A stretch of DNA of 64,000 nt from Rhizorhabdus dicambivorans (GTDB lineage: Bacteria; Pseudomonadota; Alphaproteobacteria; Sphingomonadales; Sphingomonadaceae): contig NZ_CP023449.1 in assembly GCF_002355275.1 (NCBI RefSeq), positions 62,001 through 126,000 on the forward strand. The letters are read 5' to 3'. This document shows, piece by piece, positions 44,781 through 52,622 of this stretch. How positions within the stretch are numbered: the first letter of the stretch is position 1; every line of letters begins with the position of its first letter. The notes beneath the pieces are model-generated. The model ran no database searches. It saw only the letters and a list, made by a program, of their open reading frames with translations, and was not told the origin of the DNA. Made by a program: the position numbers and the translations under genes.

Positions 44781-45086
44781 TCAGGCCCTGCAGGCCGCCA
44801 GCGCGTCGGCCACGGCATCCAGCAACAGCGGGTCGGGGCCGGCATGGGCGGCGCGGGCGGCGACCTCCATCAGCGCCGTCATGCCGAAACTGGCGGCGAG
44901 GCCCTGCAGCTTGAACGCCTCATCGCGCCAGCCCTTTACCCCCGCTGCCCGCGACATGGCGGCGACATGGCCGGTGGCCGAGGCGAGGAACAGCGCGCGC
45001 AGTTCGGCGGCGGCGGGGCTGCCTTCGCCGACGGCTTCGGCGAGCAGGCGATCAAGCGATCCGGGTTCGAAGGACATGGACCGCAT
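44781..45086 (-). CDS. Hpt-domain-like protein lacking the phospho-accepting His
   Basis: A 101-residue four-helix-bundle protein with the spacing of a histidine phosphotransfer domain. The signature A-H-x-L-K-G...G reads AFKLQGLAASFGM (residues 57-69): Phe58 replaces the phospho-His and Gln61 the conserved Lys. It should not accept phosphate and is better viewed as a receiver-binding or regulatory Hpt relative. ATG at 45077 is an alternative start. It is divergent from the large coiled-coil gene and on the same strand as the kinase-like protein, which has lost its own His. Confidence 0.7.
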   Translation of the reverse strand: MRSMSFEPGSLDRLLAEAVGEGSPAAAELRALFLASATGHVAAMSRAAGVKGWRDEAFKLQGLAASFGMTALMEVAARAAHAGPDPLLLDAVADALAACRA

Positions 45087-45161
45087 AAGGCGATGAATCG
45101 GGTAAAGATTTCGTTAGTGGAGGCTATCCCCCGAGTCGCGATTCCTGTAGCATCGGGGCTC

Positions 45162-47594
45162 ATGGGGAAGGCACCGCATCCGCTGGATCGCTGGCCCGCC
45201 GCGGAGGCGGCCGAGGCCGAGGCCGTTCGTGCCGCCGCCGGCGGCCAGGAAATCATTGAAAATCCTGCCGAAGGCGACGGCGAACTGCTGTTGGGGGAAG
45301 GCGCCCGCGAGGCCGCTTCGGCCTTTGGCGAACTGTCCTCCTCGATGCCGCCGCGCCGTGCCGGGGATATGGCGATCGGCGCGCTGTTCGGGCTGGTGGC
45401 GGCGGGCTGGATCGGCTTCTGGGTGGGCGGCGTCGCCCCGACCCGGCTCGACCTCGCCGCGATCGCCAACAGCATCGCGCTGGCGAGCGGGCCGCTGGCG
45501 CTGCTCGGCATCCTCTACCTGCTGTTCCAGCGCGGCACCCGGCGCGAGGTGAGCCGCTTCGGCGACACCGCCCTGTCGATGCGGATCGAAGCACGCCGGC
45601 TGGAGGAGGCGGTCGCCCGCGTCACCGCCGCGCTCGACAGCCGCCGGGCCGAGCTGGCGACCCACGCCGCATCGCTGCTGGAGGAGGGCGACAAGGCCGC
45701 CGGCAAGCTCCAGCAGATCAGCATGGACATGCGCGACGAGACCGACCTGCTCGCCCGCCAGACCGAACTGCTCCATGGCGCCGCCGGGATGGCCCGGTCG
45801 GACATGAGCGGGCTGATGCTCGATCTGCCGCGCTCGCTGGACATGGTGAAGGAGGTGTCGACCCTGATCGATTCGATCGGCGGCACCGCCCGGACGCATG
45901 CCGAGGGCCTGTCCGAGGCGCTGAGCGCGATCGTGGCGCGCAGCCATGAGGCCGACGAGATGATCGGCGCCGCCAGCGGCCGGCTGGCCACCCAGATCGG
46001 CAAGATCGAGACCCGCGCCGAGCGCACCGCCCGGACGATCGAGGAGGCCGGCAGCGCGCTGGGCACGTCGATCGACGGCACGCTCGACAAGGCCGTCGCC
46101 GCGATCGACCAGACCCGCCAGGGCCTCGACGCGCAGCGCGAGGCGATGGCGGCGATCATCGACCATGGCCGCGCCGCGCTCGACGAGGCCGGCACCGCCG
46201 CTGCCGCCTCGATCGCGCAGCGCCTGAACGAGATGAGCGGCCTGGCCAATGGGCTGTCGGCGCAACTCGTCGCACAGGATGAGGACGCGCGCCGGCTGGT
46301 GGCGAATCTCGAACATGCGCTGGGCGCGATCGAAAGCCGCTTCGAGGCGCTGGGCGCGACCGGGACCGAGGCGACCGCCGACCTGGCCGAACTGGTCGTG
46401 AGCCTGAGCGAGCATGTCGACAATCTCGGCCAGGCGGTGACCAACAGCATGGCCGGCGCGCGGACGCTGACCGACCGCGCCAACGCGCTGCGCATCGCCT
46501 TCGATTCGATCATCGGCAATATCGAGCGCGACCTGCCGCAGACGATGCAGCGGGTGGAGGCCGAGGCGGCGCGCGGCGACGCGACGATGCGGGCGATCAC
46601 GGCGCAGGCCGAGCAGCTCAGCCAGACCGTCGAGCGCGCGACCGACCGGCTGGGATCGGCCGACATGATGATCGACCGCCAGCGCGACGCGGTGGCCAGC
46701 CTGGGCGATCTCGCCGCCAAGCGGATGGCCGGCATCGCCGCCGAGGGCGACGCGCTGCTGGAGCGCCAGCGCGAGCTTTCCGACGCCTTTGCCGAGGAAG
46801 CCAACGCCCGGCTGGAGGCGCTGCGCGACCATTCGAACGAGCTGGGCCGCCTGATCGCCGAGAGCGAGGGCAATATGCGCGCGCTGTCCGAACTGTCGGG
46901 CAGCAAGCTGATCGACGCGATCCTGAAGGTGCGCGAAAGCGCGTCCGAAGCGGCACGCGGGGCGCGCGCGGCGCTGGAATCGATCATCCCCGACGCCTCC
47001 GAGAAGCTCGCCCGCAGCAGCGCCGAGGCGATCGAGCGCGCCTTCGGCGACCAGATCACCCAGCGCATCCACATCATCTCCGACACCGCCGAGGCCGCGG
47101 TGGCCGCCGCCAACCATGCCAGCGAGAAGCTGCTCCACCAGATGCTCGCGGTCGGCGAGGCGGTGGTGGCGATGGAGAAGAAGGTCGGCGAGGCCGAGAC
47201 CCGCCACCGCGACGTGGCGCAGGAAACCGTGAGCCGCGAGGTCGCGATCCTCGTCGAGCATCTCAATTCGGCGGCGATCGACGTCACCAAGCTGCTGTCG
47301 CACGACGTGCCCGACGGCGCCTGGAAGGCCTATCTCCACGGCGACCATGGCGCCTTCACCCGCGCCGCCGTCCGCCTGCTCCGCCAGGAGGAGGTCAACC
47401 GCATCGCGCAGCTCTATGACGGCCATGTCGAGTTCCGCGAGCATGTGAACCGCTACATCCACGATTTCGAGGCGCTGCTCCGCCGCGTCCTCTCGAGCCG
47501 CGACGGCGGCGCGCTGGCAGTGACGATGCTCTCCTCCGACATGGGCAAGCTCTATGTGGCGCTGGCCCAGGCAATCGAGCGGCTGCTGATCTGA
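45162..47594 (+). CDS. Large membrane-anchored coiled-coil protein
   Basis: An 810-residue protein of unknown function. A variable N-terminal cytoplasmic stretch precedes two membrane helices (about 71-90, [20 protein letters not shown]; and 101-122, [22 protein letters not shown]). A 600-residue, Ala/Glu/Arg-rich alpha-helical region follows ([37 protein letters not shown], and similar), reminiscent of methyl-accepting signalling helices but without the conserved hairpin tip. A globular C terminus ([40 protein letters not shown]) ends it. ATG 45162 is chosen; ATG 45093 would add 23 residues. It probably scaffolds or organises the envelope or a signalling array. Confidence 0.65.
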   Translation: MGKAPHPLDRWPAAEAAEAEAVRAAAGGQEIIENPAEGDGELLLGEGAREAASAFGELSSSMPPRRAGDMAIGALFGLVAAGWIGFWVGGVAPTRLDLAAIANSIALASGPLALLGILYLLFQRGTRREVSRFGDTALSMRIEARRLEEAVARVTAALDSRRAELATHAASLLEEGDKAAGKLQQISMDMRDETDLLARQTELLHGAAGMARSDMSGLMLDLPRSLDMVKEVSTLIDSIGGTARTHAEGLSEALSAIVARSHEADEMIGAASGRLATQIGKIETRAERTARTIEEAGSALGTSIDGTLDKAVAAIDQTRQGLDAQREAMAAIIDHGRAALDEAGTAAAASIAQRLNEMSGLANGLSAQLVAQDEDARRLVANLEHALGAIESRFEALGATGTEATADLAELVVSLSEHVDNLGQAVTNSMAGARTLTDRANALRIAFDSIIGNIERDLPQTMQRVEAEAARGDATMRAITAQAEQLSQTVERATDRLGSADMMIDRQRDAVASLGDLAAKRMAGIAAEGDALLERQRELSDAFAEEANARLEALRDHSNELGRLIAESEGNMRALSELSGSKLIDAILKVRESASEAARGARAALESIIPDASEKLARSSAEAIERAFGDQITQRIHIISDTAEAAVAAANHASEKLLHQMLAVGEAVVAMEKKVGEAETRHRDVAQETVSREVAILVEHLNSAAIDVTKLLSHDVPDGAWKAYLHGDHGAFTRAAVRLLRQEEVNRIAQLYDGHVEFREHVNRYIHDFEALLRRVLSSRDGGALAVTMLSSDMGKLYVALAQAIERLLI

Positions 47595-47676
47595 CGCTTT
47601 CCGCTTCTCCCCGTCCTCCGGACAGGGAGGAACTTGGGGTTGCCCGCGCTCGCCCGCTGCGCCAGAACGCGATCCC

Positions 47677-48387
47677 ATGGCGGGTGACATCAAACTTCAC
47701 GACAGCTGGCGCGGACCCCTGAAGGCCGAGTTCGACGCCCCCTATATGGCGCAGCTCCGCCAATATCTGATGGAGCAGCGCGGACAGGGAAAGCGCATCT
47801 TCCCGGCCGCCAGCGAATGGTTCCGCGCGCTCGACCTCACCCCGCTCGACAGGGTCCGCGTCGTCATCCTGGGGCAGGACCCCTATCACGGCCTCGGCCA
47901 GGCGCATGGGCTGTGCTTCAGCGTCCGCCCCGGCGTGCGGCCGCCGCCGAGCCTGGTCAACATCTACAAGGAACTGCACAGCGACCTCGGCATCGAGCGG
48001 CCTGCCCATGGCTTCCTCGAGCATTGGGCCCGCCAGGGCGTGCTGCTGCTCAATTCGGTGCTGACCGTCGAGATGGGGCTGGCGGCGTCGCACCGCGACC
48101 GGGGCTGGGAGACCTTCACCGACGCGATCATCCGGCTTGTCAACGCCAAGGCCGATCCGGTCGTGTTCCTACTGTGGGGCAGCTATGCCCAGAAGAAGGC
48201 GGCGTTCGTCGATTCCACCGACAGGGGCGGCCGCCACCTCGTCCTCAAGGCGCCCCATCCCTCGCCCCTGTCGGCGCATAGCGGCTGGTTCGGCTGCCGC
48301 CATTTCTCCAAGGCCAATGCCTTTCTCGAAGCGAACGGCCTGGCGCCGATCGACTGGTCGCTGCCGGCGGTCGAGGCCGTGGCCTGA
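47677..48387 (+). CDS. ung: Uracil-DNA glycosylase, family 1
   Basis: A 236-residue repair enzyme removing uracil from [26 protein letters not shown] has the water-activating Asp68 in [32 protein letters not shown] and [21 protein letters not shown] (catalytic His194) complete the active site. All are intact and the length is standard. It lies alone between the coiled-coil gene and a flavin-fold protein. Confidence 0.96.
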   Translation: MAGDIKLHDSWRGPLKAEFDAPYMAQLRQYLMEQRGQGKRIFPAASEWFRALDLTPLDRVRVVILGQDPYHGLGQAHGLCFSVRPGVRPPPSLVNIYKELHSDLGIERPAHGFLEHWARQGVLLLNSVLTVEMGLAASHRDRGWETFTDAIIRLVNAKADPVVFLLWGSYAQKKAAFVDSTDRGGRHLVLKAPHPSPLSAHSGWFGCRHFSKANAFLEANGLAPIDWSLPAVEAVA

Positions 48388-48398
48388 CCGTAACGACC

Positions 48399-48423
48399 GG
48401 AGCGATCCGGAGGCGGCCGCGTT
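48399..48423 (+). promoter_or_regulatory. EcfG-like promoter, one mismatch (GGAGC-N17-GTT)
   Basis: GGAGC at 48399 and GTT at 48421 have the exact 17-base EcfG spacing but one base differs from GGAAC. It precedes a flavin-fold protein of a kind often under stress control, which makes it worth testing. Confidence 0.35.
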
Positions 48424-48451
48424 CTCCCTGTCCCCTCACAGGAGAGCGATC

Positions 48452-48901
48452 ATGAGCGACCGGAGCCTGGCCGACCTGGCCGAGAAGATGCGCGACATCG
48501 ATTTCACCATGTTGTCGACCCGCACCGCGGGCGGCGCGATCGGCGCGCGGCCGATGAGCAACAACCGTGAGGTCGATTATGACGGCGACAGCTATTATTT
48601 CACCTATGACGACGCGCTGATGGTCGCCGACATCCAGGCCGATCGCCATGTCGGCCTGGGCTTCCAGGGCAAGTCGGGGATGATCCGCCAGCGCCCCTTC
48701 TTCGTCGCGGTGGAGGGCGTCGCGACCCTGGTCCACGACCAGGGGCGCTTTGCCGAGCATTGGAGCAAGGACCTGGACCGCTGGTTTCCGCAGGGGATCG
48801 ACATGCCGGGGCTGGTGATGATCCACGTCCATGCCGAGCGGGTCCATTATTGGGACGGCGAGGACGAGGGCGAGATCAGGGTGAAGATGGCGGCGGCCTA
48901 G
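48452..48901 (+). CDS. Pyridoxamine 5'-phosphate oxidase-family protein
   Basis: A 149-residue split-barrel protein. DIDFTMLSTRTAGGAIGARPMSN is the first two strands, DSYYFTYDDALMVADIQADRHVGLGFQG the FMN-side strands, and VAVEGVATLVHDQGRFAEHWSKDLDRWFPQG matches the conserved G.A....D.......W...L..WF pattern. It is a shorter paralogue of the protein at 5129. GGAGAG stands 8 bases before the ATG. The cofactor and reaction remain unknown. Confidence 0.82.
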   Translation: MSDRSLADLAEKMRDIDFTMLSTRTAGGAIGARPMSNNREVDYDGDSYYFTYDDALMVADIQADRHVGLGFQGKSGMIRQRPFFVAVEGVATLVHDQGRFAEHWSKDLDRWFPQGIDMPGLVMIHVHAERVHYWDGEDEGEIRVKMAAA

Positions 48902-48978
48902 CCCAAGCGAGCGCAGCGAGAGTGGTCGCCGCGGTGAGGGTCTGGCCGACGCCGGAAAAAAAGAAGACCCTCACCCAA

Positions 48979-49004
48979 CCCTCTCCCATGAAAATGGGAG
49001 AGGG
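48979..49004. repeat. Perfect hairpin in a common intergenic repeat
   Basis: CCCTCTCCCAT-GAAA-ATGGGAGAGGG is a perfect 11-pair hairpin, with CCCTCACCCAAC just before it. This text is characteristic of a widespread REP-like repeat. It lies between convergent genes and can act as a terminator for both. Confidence 0.75.
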
Positions 49005-49016
49005 CTACCGAGGGGA

Positions 49017-49604
49017 TCAGGCCGCGCGATCGAGCAAGGGGCCCATCGCCAGCACGTCGCCGGCGCTGAACACCAGCTTGCCGGGGGTTTCCTCAACCGC
49101 GTGGAAGAAGAAGGGCGTGCCGAAGCTGCCGCCCTCGACCAGCTGGCCTGCCATCTCGGCGGCGACGGCGGTCACCAGATCGGCCTGGGCGCCGCTGTCC
49201 GAGGTCGAGGTCGCGGTGAGCCGGCGGCCCATATAGGCCCGATATTCGGCAAGGGTCGTCTCCGGCCGGTAGAGATAGTTGAGCTCGCGATAGGGCTCGC
49301 CGGGCCAGGGATAGATGATGTAGCGCATCTCCAGCCGGCGGAAGCCCTGCGGGAATTCCTGGTGGACCACCTGGCAGACGGTGCAGTCCTTGTTGGTGAA
49401 CATGTAGCAGATGCCGTCCGACGCGGCCTCGCGCGCGGGCTCCCGGATGCTCGGCAGCATGGCCAGTTGTTCCCAGAAGGGCGCGAGTTCGGCCTGGAAA
49501 CCGGCCTGCTCGGGAATCCCGGCCTTCGCCGCCCCGGCGACCGACGCCCGGCCCGCGATCATCAACGCCGGCATTGCGGCCAGCACCATCCGCCTGTCCA
49601 ACAT
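49017..49604 (-). CDS. Exported thioredoxin-fold protein with a CTVC motif
   Basis: A 195-residue protein with an export signal (RRMVLAAMPALMIAGRASVAGA). GICYMFTNKDCTVCQVVHQEFPQGF holds a CxxC active site (Cys74, Cys77) at the start of a helix, and GGSFGTPFFFHAVEETPGK supplies the cis-Pro strand (Thr163-Pro164) of thioredoxins. The arrangement resembles DsbC/DsbG catalytic domains without their dimerisation arm. It probably reduces or isomerises disulfides in the periplasm. The CTVC dipeptide is unusual; DsbC has CGYC. Confidence 0.72.
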   Translation of the reverse strand: MLDRRMVLAAMPALMIAGRASVAGAAKAGIPEQAGFQAELAPFWEQLAMLPSIREPAREAASDGICYMFTNKDCTVCQVVHQEFPQGFRRLEMRYIIYPWPGEPYRELNYLYRPETTLAEYRAYMGRRLTATSTSDSGAQADLVTAVAAEMAGQLVEGGSFGTPFFFHAVEETPGKLVFSAGDVLAMGPLLDRAA

Positions 49605-49699
49605 CCGCTCTTCCCGATCCTACCGTCCCCACCCGGCAGAGCCCGGTGTAGCGCGCCGGCCGGGGGATGAACAGGGTGGCATGGCGGGTGGCAGGCGGC

Positions 49700-50245
49700 T
49701 CAGCCGAGCTTCCAGCGGCCCAGCACGACATGCTCGGTGAGGCCGACGAGGCTGTGGACCAGCATGAATTCCTCCGCGCGCCAGCTGAGCGGCCAGATCG
49801 GGCGGCGGACGCCGCCATCCTGCCCATAGGCCAGGGTCATGTGCGGATCGAAGCGGAAGCCGCGATTGGGCCAGATGCCGGCATCAGCGATTGCCAGCTG
49901 GAGCCGCTGCTGGAAGGCCTTGAGCACCGGCATCGGCTCACCGGGCTTGAGGCAGGTGACATGGCCGTTGCCGACCAGCTCCTGCAGCACCAGCCGCAGT
50001 GCCGGCCCTTCAACCCGAGCCGCCGCCGCGCACAGATCCGCGATCAGGCCCGGGGTCGGCGACATCGGCAGGTCGAGCGCCCAGAGGGTGATGTGCAGCC
50101 GGTGATCGAGCACATGGCTTTTCGCGACCCCGATCTCCCCACGCACGGCCGCGATCTCGGGGACGATCCCGGCATCGGGCATCAGCGCGAAGAACAGCCG
50201 GTGGAGCACCACCTCATCACTGTCGAAGGACCGCAAGAGACTCAT
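49700..50245 (-). CDS. thpR: RNA 2',3'-cyclic phosphodiesterase
   Basis: A 181-residue 2H-phosphoesterase (LigT family). The two HxTx motifs are LHITLWAL near residue 50 and PHMTLAYG near 134, which together open 2',3'-cyclic phosphates. HRLFFALMPDAGIVPEI is the usual N-terminal strand-helix. A TTTGTTC...GAACAAA inverted pair (50257 and 50289) lies in the upstream gap. It is not clearly linked to its neighbours. Confidence 0.88.
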   Translation of the reverse strand: MSLLRSFDSDEVVLHRLFFALMPDAGIVPEIAAVRGEIGVAKSHVLDHRLHITLWALDLPMSPTPGLIADLCAAAARVEGPALRLVLQELVGNGHVTCLKPGEPMPVLKAFQQRLQLAIADAGIWPNRGFRFDPHMTLAYGQDGGVRRPIWPLSWRAEEFMLVHSLVGLTEHVVLGRWKLG

Positions 50246-50343
50246 GAAGTTTCTCCTTTGTTCTCACCTCCTACACGATTCGAGATTGGAACAAAACAGA
50301 AACTTTTCCCGCCCGGCGTCGAGCGAGGCAATGGACTGCGGCG

Positions 50344-50994
50344 TCAGGCCGCGCCCTGCCCCGCGCGCGCCGCATCGGCCGCCGCGTAGAAGGCGATCTG
50401 GTCGGCATGGGCCTTGCGGAAGGCGGGCCGATCGGTGATGCGGGCGACATAGGCCTCGGTCGCCGGCCGATCGCCGAAAGCACGGACCGCCGGGAGGCGC
50501 AGCACATCGGCCATCAGCAGATCGGCGACGGTGAAGCGGCCGGCGGCGAGCCACTCGCGCTCGCCCAGCACCGCTTCGAGCTGGCCGAGGCGCTTTTCGA
50601 CCCAGCCGGTCAGCGCATTGTCCTCCTGGCCCGACATCCGCAGGAACCACCAGGGCACGCTGACCATCTCCACCGAGTTGAGCGCGGCGATGGTCCACTG
50701 CACCGCCTCCGCCTCCCCGGCCGGATCGGACGGCATCAGCCGCCCGCCCTTCCGCGCGAGATGGAGTAGCGCCGCCCCGCTTTCGAACATCTTCAGCCCG
50801 CCATCGTCGAGATAGGGGACCTGGCCGAAGGGCTGGCGATCGAGATGGTTGGTCTCGCGATCCTCGAACCGGATGGTGCGGACGGCGTAGGGCAGGCCCG
50901 CCTCCTCGCACGCCCAGCGCAGCCGCAGATCGCGCACGAACCCGCGCGGGCCTTCGGGCACCCAGTCGAGCGTCCAGATGGTGAGGTCGTTCAT
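50344..50994 (-). CDS. Glutathione S-transferase family protein
   Basis: A 216-residue GST. The thioredoxin-like N-terminal domain (LTIWTLDWVPEGPRGFVRDLRLRWACEEAGLPY) leads to FGQVPYLDDGGLKMFESGAALLHLA, the cis-Pro glutathione-binding segment with the S/E pair. The helical C-terminal domain includes WLAAGRFTVADLLMADVL, the N-capping motif. The start at 50994 matches the family N terminus. Its role may be detoxification; no partner genes are nearby. Confidence 0.87.
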   Translation of the reverse strand: MNDLTIWTLDWVPEGPRGFVRDLRLRWACEEAGLPYAVRTIRFEDRETNHLDRQPFGQVPYLDDGGLKMFESGAALLHLARKGGRLMPSDPAGEAEAVQWTIAALNSVEMVSVPWWFLRMSGQEDNALTGWVEKRLGQLEAVLGEREWLAAGRFTVADLLMADVLRLPAVRAFGDRPATEAYVARITDRPAFRKAHADQIAFYAAADAARAGQGAA

Positions 50995-51454
50995 GGGGGC
51001 GGGCCTTCTGTGGTTGCCGGGTCCCGCATCCTGGCGCAATCGCTCTGGATCGTGAACCATCTATGGGGCGAGGGCGGTTGAAGCCCGCGACGGTCTCGAT
51101 CGCCGCGCTTCAACCATGGCTCTCGGGCGCCCGCGTCCCGTGGCTCCGCAATGTCCCGTGTTGCGATTGAATCGCAAATAAGCCGGGTGCACGGGGTTGT
51201 GTGTTCGTTTTTTATTTTTTGCTCCGGCGCGGGTCCGCAGGGCGATATTCCGCGCCATCGCCTTGATGTGTCCGTCATGAGAATGAGCCGCGCCCAGCGT
51301 GGAAAACTATGCCTGCCGGACCGGCATAAGCAGCAACCGCTTTCCTACATGTCAAGACAAAAGGGGAACATAGGACCCTCTGCGTGCCGCGCGCGAGGAA
51401 ACCGCCAGCGAAGGCCCAATTGAAATATCGTACAATATATTGTACGTCTTTACC
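50995..51454. other. Gene-free interval with orphan palindromes
   Basis: About 460 bases between the GST and the YefM antitoxin genes. It contains the perfect palindrome TTGCGATT-G-AATCGCAA at 51161-51177, a T-rich run (51209-51222) and TGCCGG-A-CCGGCA at 51314-51326. An open frame at 51151-51423 exists but shows no protein-like composition. The interval could encode a small RNA or be remnant DNA from the accessory region that begins here. Confidence 0.5.
51429..51446. promoter_or_regulatory. Palindromic operator of the yefM-yoeB module
   Basis: CGTACAATATATTGTACG is a perfect 18-base palindrome ending 8 bases before the antitoxin ATG. It resembles the TGTACA-centred operators bound by YefM proteins, so autoregulation is expected. 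Confidence 0.8.
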
Positions 51455-51712
51455 ATGGACTCGATCAGCTATTCGGAAACCCGGGCCAATCTGAAGGCCG
51501 TCATGGACAAGGTGGTGGAAGACCGCGCCCCGGTCACGATCACCCGCGCGCGCGGGCAGGAGAATGTGGTGATGGTTTCGGAAAGCGAATGGGCGTCGAT
51601 CGAGGAGACGCTCTATCTGCTCCGCTCGCCCGTCAATGCCGCGCGCCTGCTGGACGCTGTCCGCGGGCTGGAGGCCGGCGGGGGCGAGGAGCATGAGCTG
51701 ATCGAACCGTGA
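51455..51712 (+). CDS. yefM: Phd/YefM-family antitoxin
   Basis: An 85-residue antitoxin. MDSISYSETRANLKAVMDKVVEDRAPVTITRARGQENVVMVSESEWASIEETLYLL follows the Phd/YefM DNA-binding fold almost residue by residue. The tail (RSPVNAARLLDAVRGLEAG) wraps the toxin. It starts just after the operator and its stop overlaps the yoeB start (51709). Confidence 0.93.
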   Translation: MDSISYSETRANLKAVMDKVVEDRAPVTITRARGQENVVMVSESEWASIEETLYLLRSPVNAARLLDAVRGLEAGGGEEHELIEP

Positions 51713-51975
51713 AGCTGGTGTTCTGGCCGACGGCCTGGGAGGATTATCTCCACTGGCAGGCCGAGGACCCCAAGCTGCTCGCCCGTCTCAACGACCTGAT
51801 CAAGGAATGCCGCCGCAATCCCTTTCGCGGAACCGGCAAGCCCGAGCCGCTGGGCGGCAATCTGAGCGGCTGGTGGTCCCGCCGGGTCAATGGCGAGCAT
51901 CGGCTGGTCTATCGGGTCAGCGGCAAGGGCGAGGCGCAGGCGCTGGAGATCGCGCAGTGCCGGTATCATTATTGA
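51709..51975 (+). CDS. yoeB: YoeB/Txe-family mRNA-cleaving toxin
   Basis: An 88-residue ribosome-dependent RNase. KLLARLNDLIKECRRNPFRGTGKPEPLGGNLSGWWSRRVNGEHRLVYRV and the ending IAQCRYHY include the expected Glu, Arg and terminal His/Tyr catalytic residues, all present. It is coupled to its YefM antitoxin by a four-base overlap. Confidence 0.93.
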   Translation: MKLVFWPTAWEDYLHWQAEDPKLLARLNDLIKECRRNPFRGTGKPEPLGGNLSGWWSRRVNGEHRLVYRVSGKGEAQALEIAQCRYHY

Positions 51976-51983
51976 GCACCGCT

Positions 51984-52310
51984 TCAGCCCGCGAGACCGA
52001 GGAAGATCATCAGCGAGCGTTCGACGCGCCCCAGATCGTCATCGGATAATATGCCGATAGTGCTGTCCACCTTGTGCCGGGGCACCGTGACGAGGATGTC
52101 CACCATCACATCGGAGGTGCGGCGCAGTCCATTGGCTTCGCTGGGCTCGATCCGGGGTCGAATCGTCTCCTCCGGTGTCAGGCTGCTGGTCATCAGCGCC
52201 AGAACCAGATTGCCGGTGGGGTAGGCATCGCTTTGCAGGACAAGCGCCGGCCGTGGCTTTCCGCCGAACCCGCTGCCCGCCGCCACCGTCACCAGATCGC
52301 CGCGCTTCAA
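51984..52310 (-). CDS. mazF: MazF/PemK-family endoribonuclease toxin
   Basis: A 108-residue toxin. KRGDLVTVAAGSGFGGKPRPALVLQSDAY is the SH3-like N terminus with the K.RP.LV motif that forms the RNA-cutting site. ALMTSSLT...IRPRIEPSEANGLRRTSDVMVDILVTVPRHKV continues the fold. It follows the mazE-like gene with a four-base overlap, and its 3' end faces the end of yoeB nine bases away. Confidence 0.92.
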   Translation of the reverse strand: MKRGDLVTVAAGSGFGGKPRPALVLQSDAYPTGNLVLALMTSSLTPEETIRPRIEPSEANGLRRTSDVMVDILVTVPRHKVDSTIGILSDDDLGRVERSLMIFLGLAG

Positions 52311-52537
52311 TCCTCATCCTCGGGCGGCCAATATTGGACGGCTTCGGCAAAGGCGATGTCGTTGGACCGTTCGAGCTGTGCCGCCATCGCCAGCGCATCC
52401 CGCCGCGCCTGCTCCTGGAACTCCGGCGTGCGGACATCGGGCAGCCAGAACTGCTTGAGCCGATAGCCCTTCGCCCGCATCGCCGCGCGATGCTTCGCGA
52501 CGCGGCCCTTGCTGTCGTGGGATTGGGGGCGGTTCAT
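52307..52537 (-). CDS. mazE: MazE-family antitoxin (DUF3018 type)
   Basis: A 76-residue antitoxin of the DUF3018/MazE family: SKGRVAKHRAAMRAKGYRLKQFWLPDVRTPEFQEQARRDALAMAAQLE, then an acidic toxin-binding tail QYWPPEDED. The start at 52537 is supported by its position next to the palindrome at 52547. It neutralises the MazF protein encoded next. Confidence 0.88.
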   Translation of the reverse strand: MNRPQSHDSKGRVAKHRAAMRAKGYRLKQFWLPDVRTPEFQEQARRDALAMAAQLERSNDIAFAEAVQYWPPEDED

Positions 52538-52546
52538 CGGCGGCTC

Positions 52547-52560
52547 CGTTACATGTAACG
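52547..52560. promoter_or_regulatory. Palindromic operator of the mazEF module
   Basis: CGTTACATGTAACG is a perfect 14-base palindrome ten bases upstream of the antitoxin start, as expected for autorepression. Confidence 0.75.
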
Positions 52561-52622
52561 TATGCCGGCGAGGTTGGAATTGCAACGGCGGAAATTAGTG
52601 CATTGGCACCGGGATCCGAAAA

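Noticed and set aside
45114-47693. Open frame of about 860 codons opposite the coiled-coil gene
   Set aside because: It mirrors the codon pattern of the plus-strand gene, is full of Gln/Arg/His runs and has no recognisable domain.
50257-50295. TTTGTTC...GAACAAA pair considered as an SOS box
   Set aside because: Spacing and orientation differ from GTTC-N7-GTTC; it is an inverted, not direct, repeat with a 25-base gap.
51151-51423. Possible 90-codon gene in the GST-YefM gap
   Set aside because: No family pattern, no ribosome-binding site, irregular composition; treated as noncoding.
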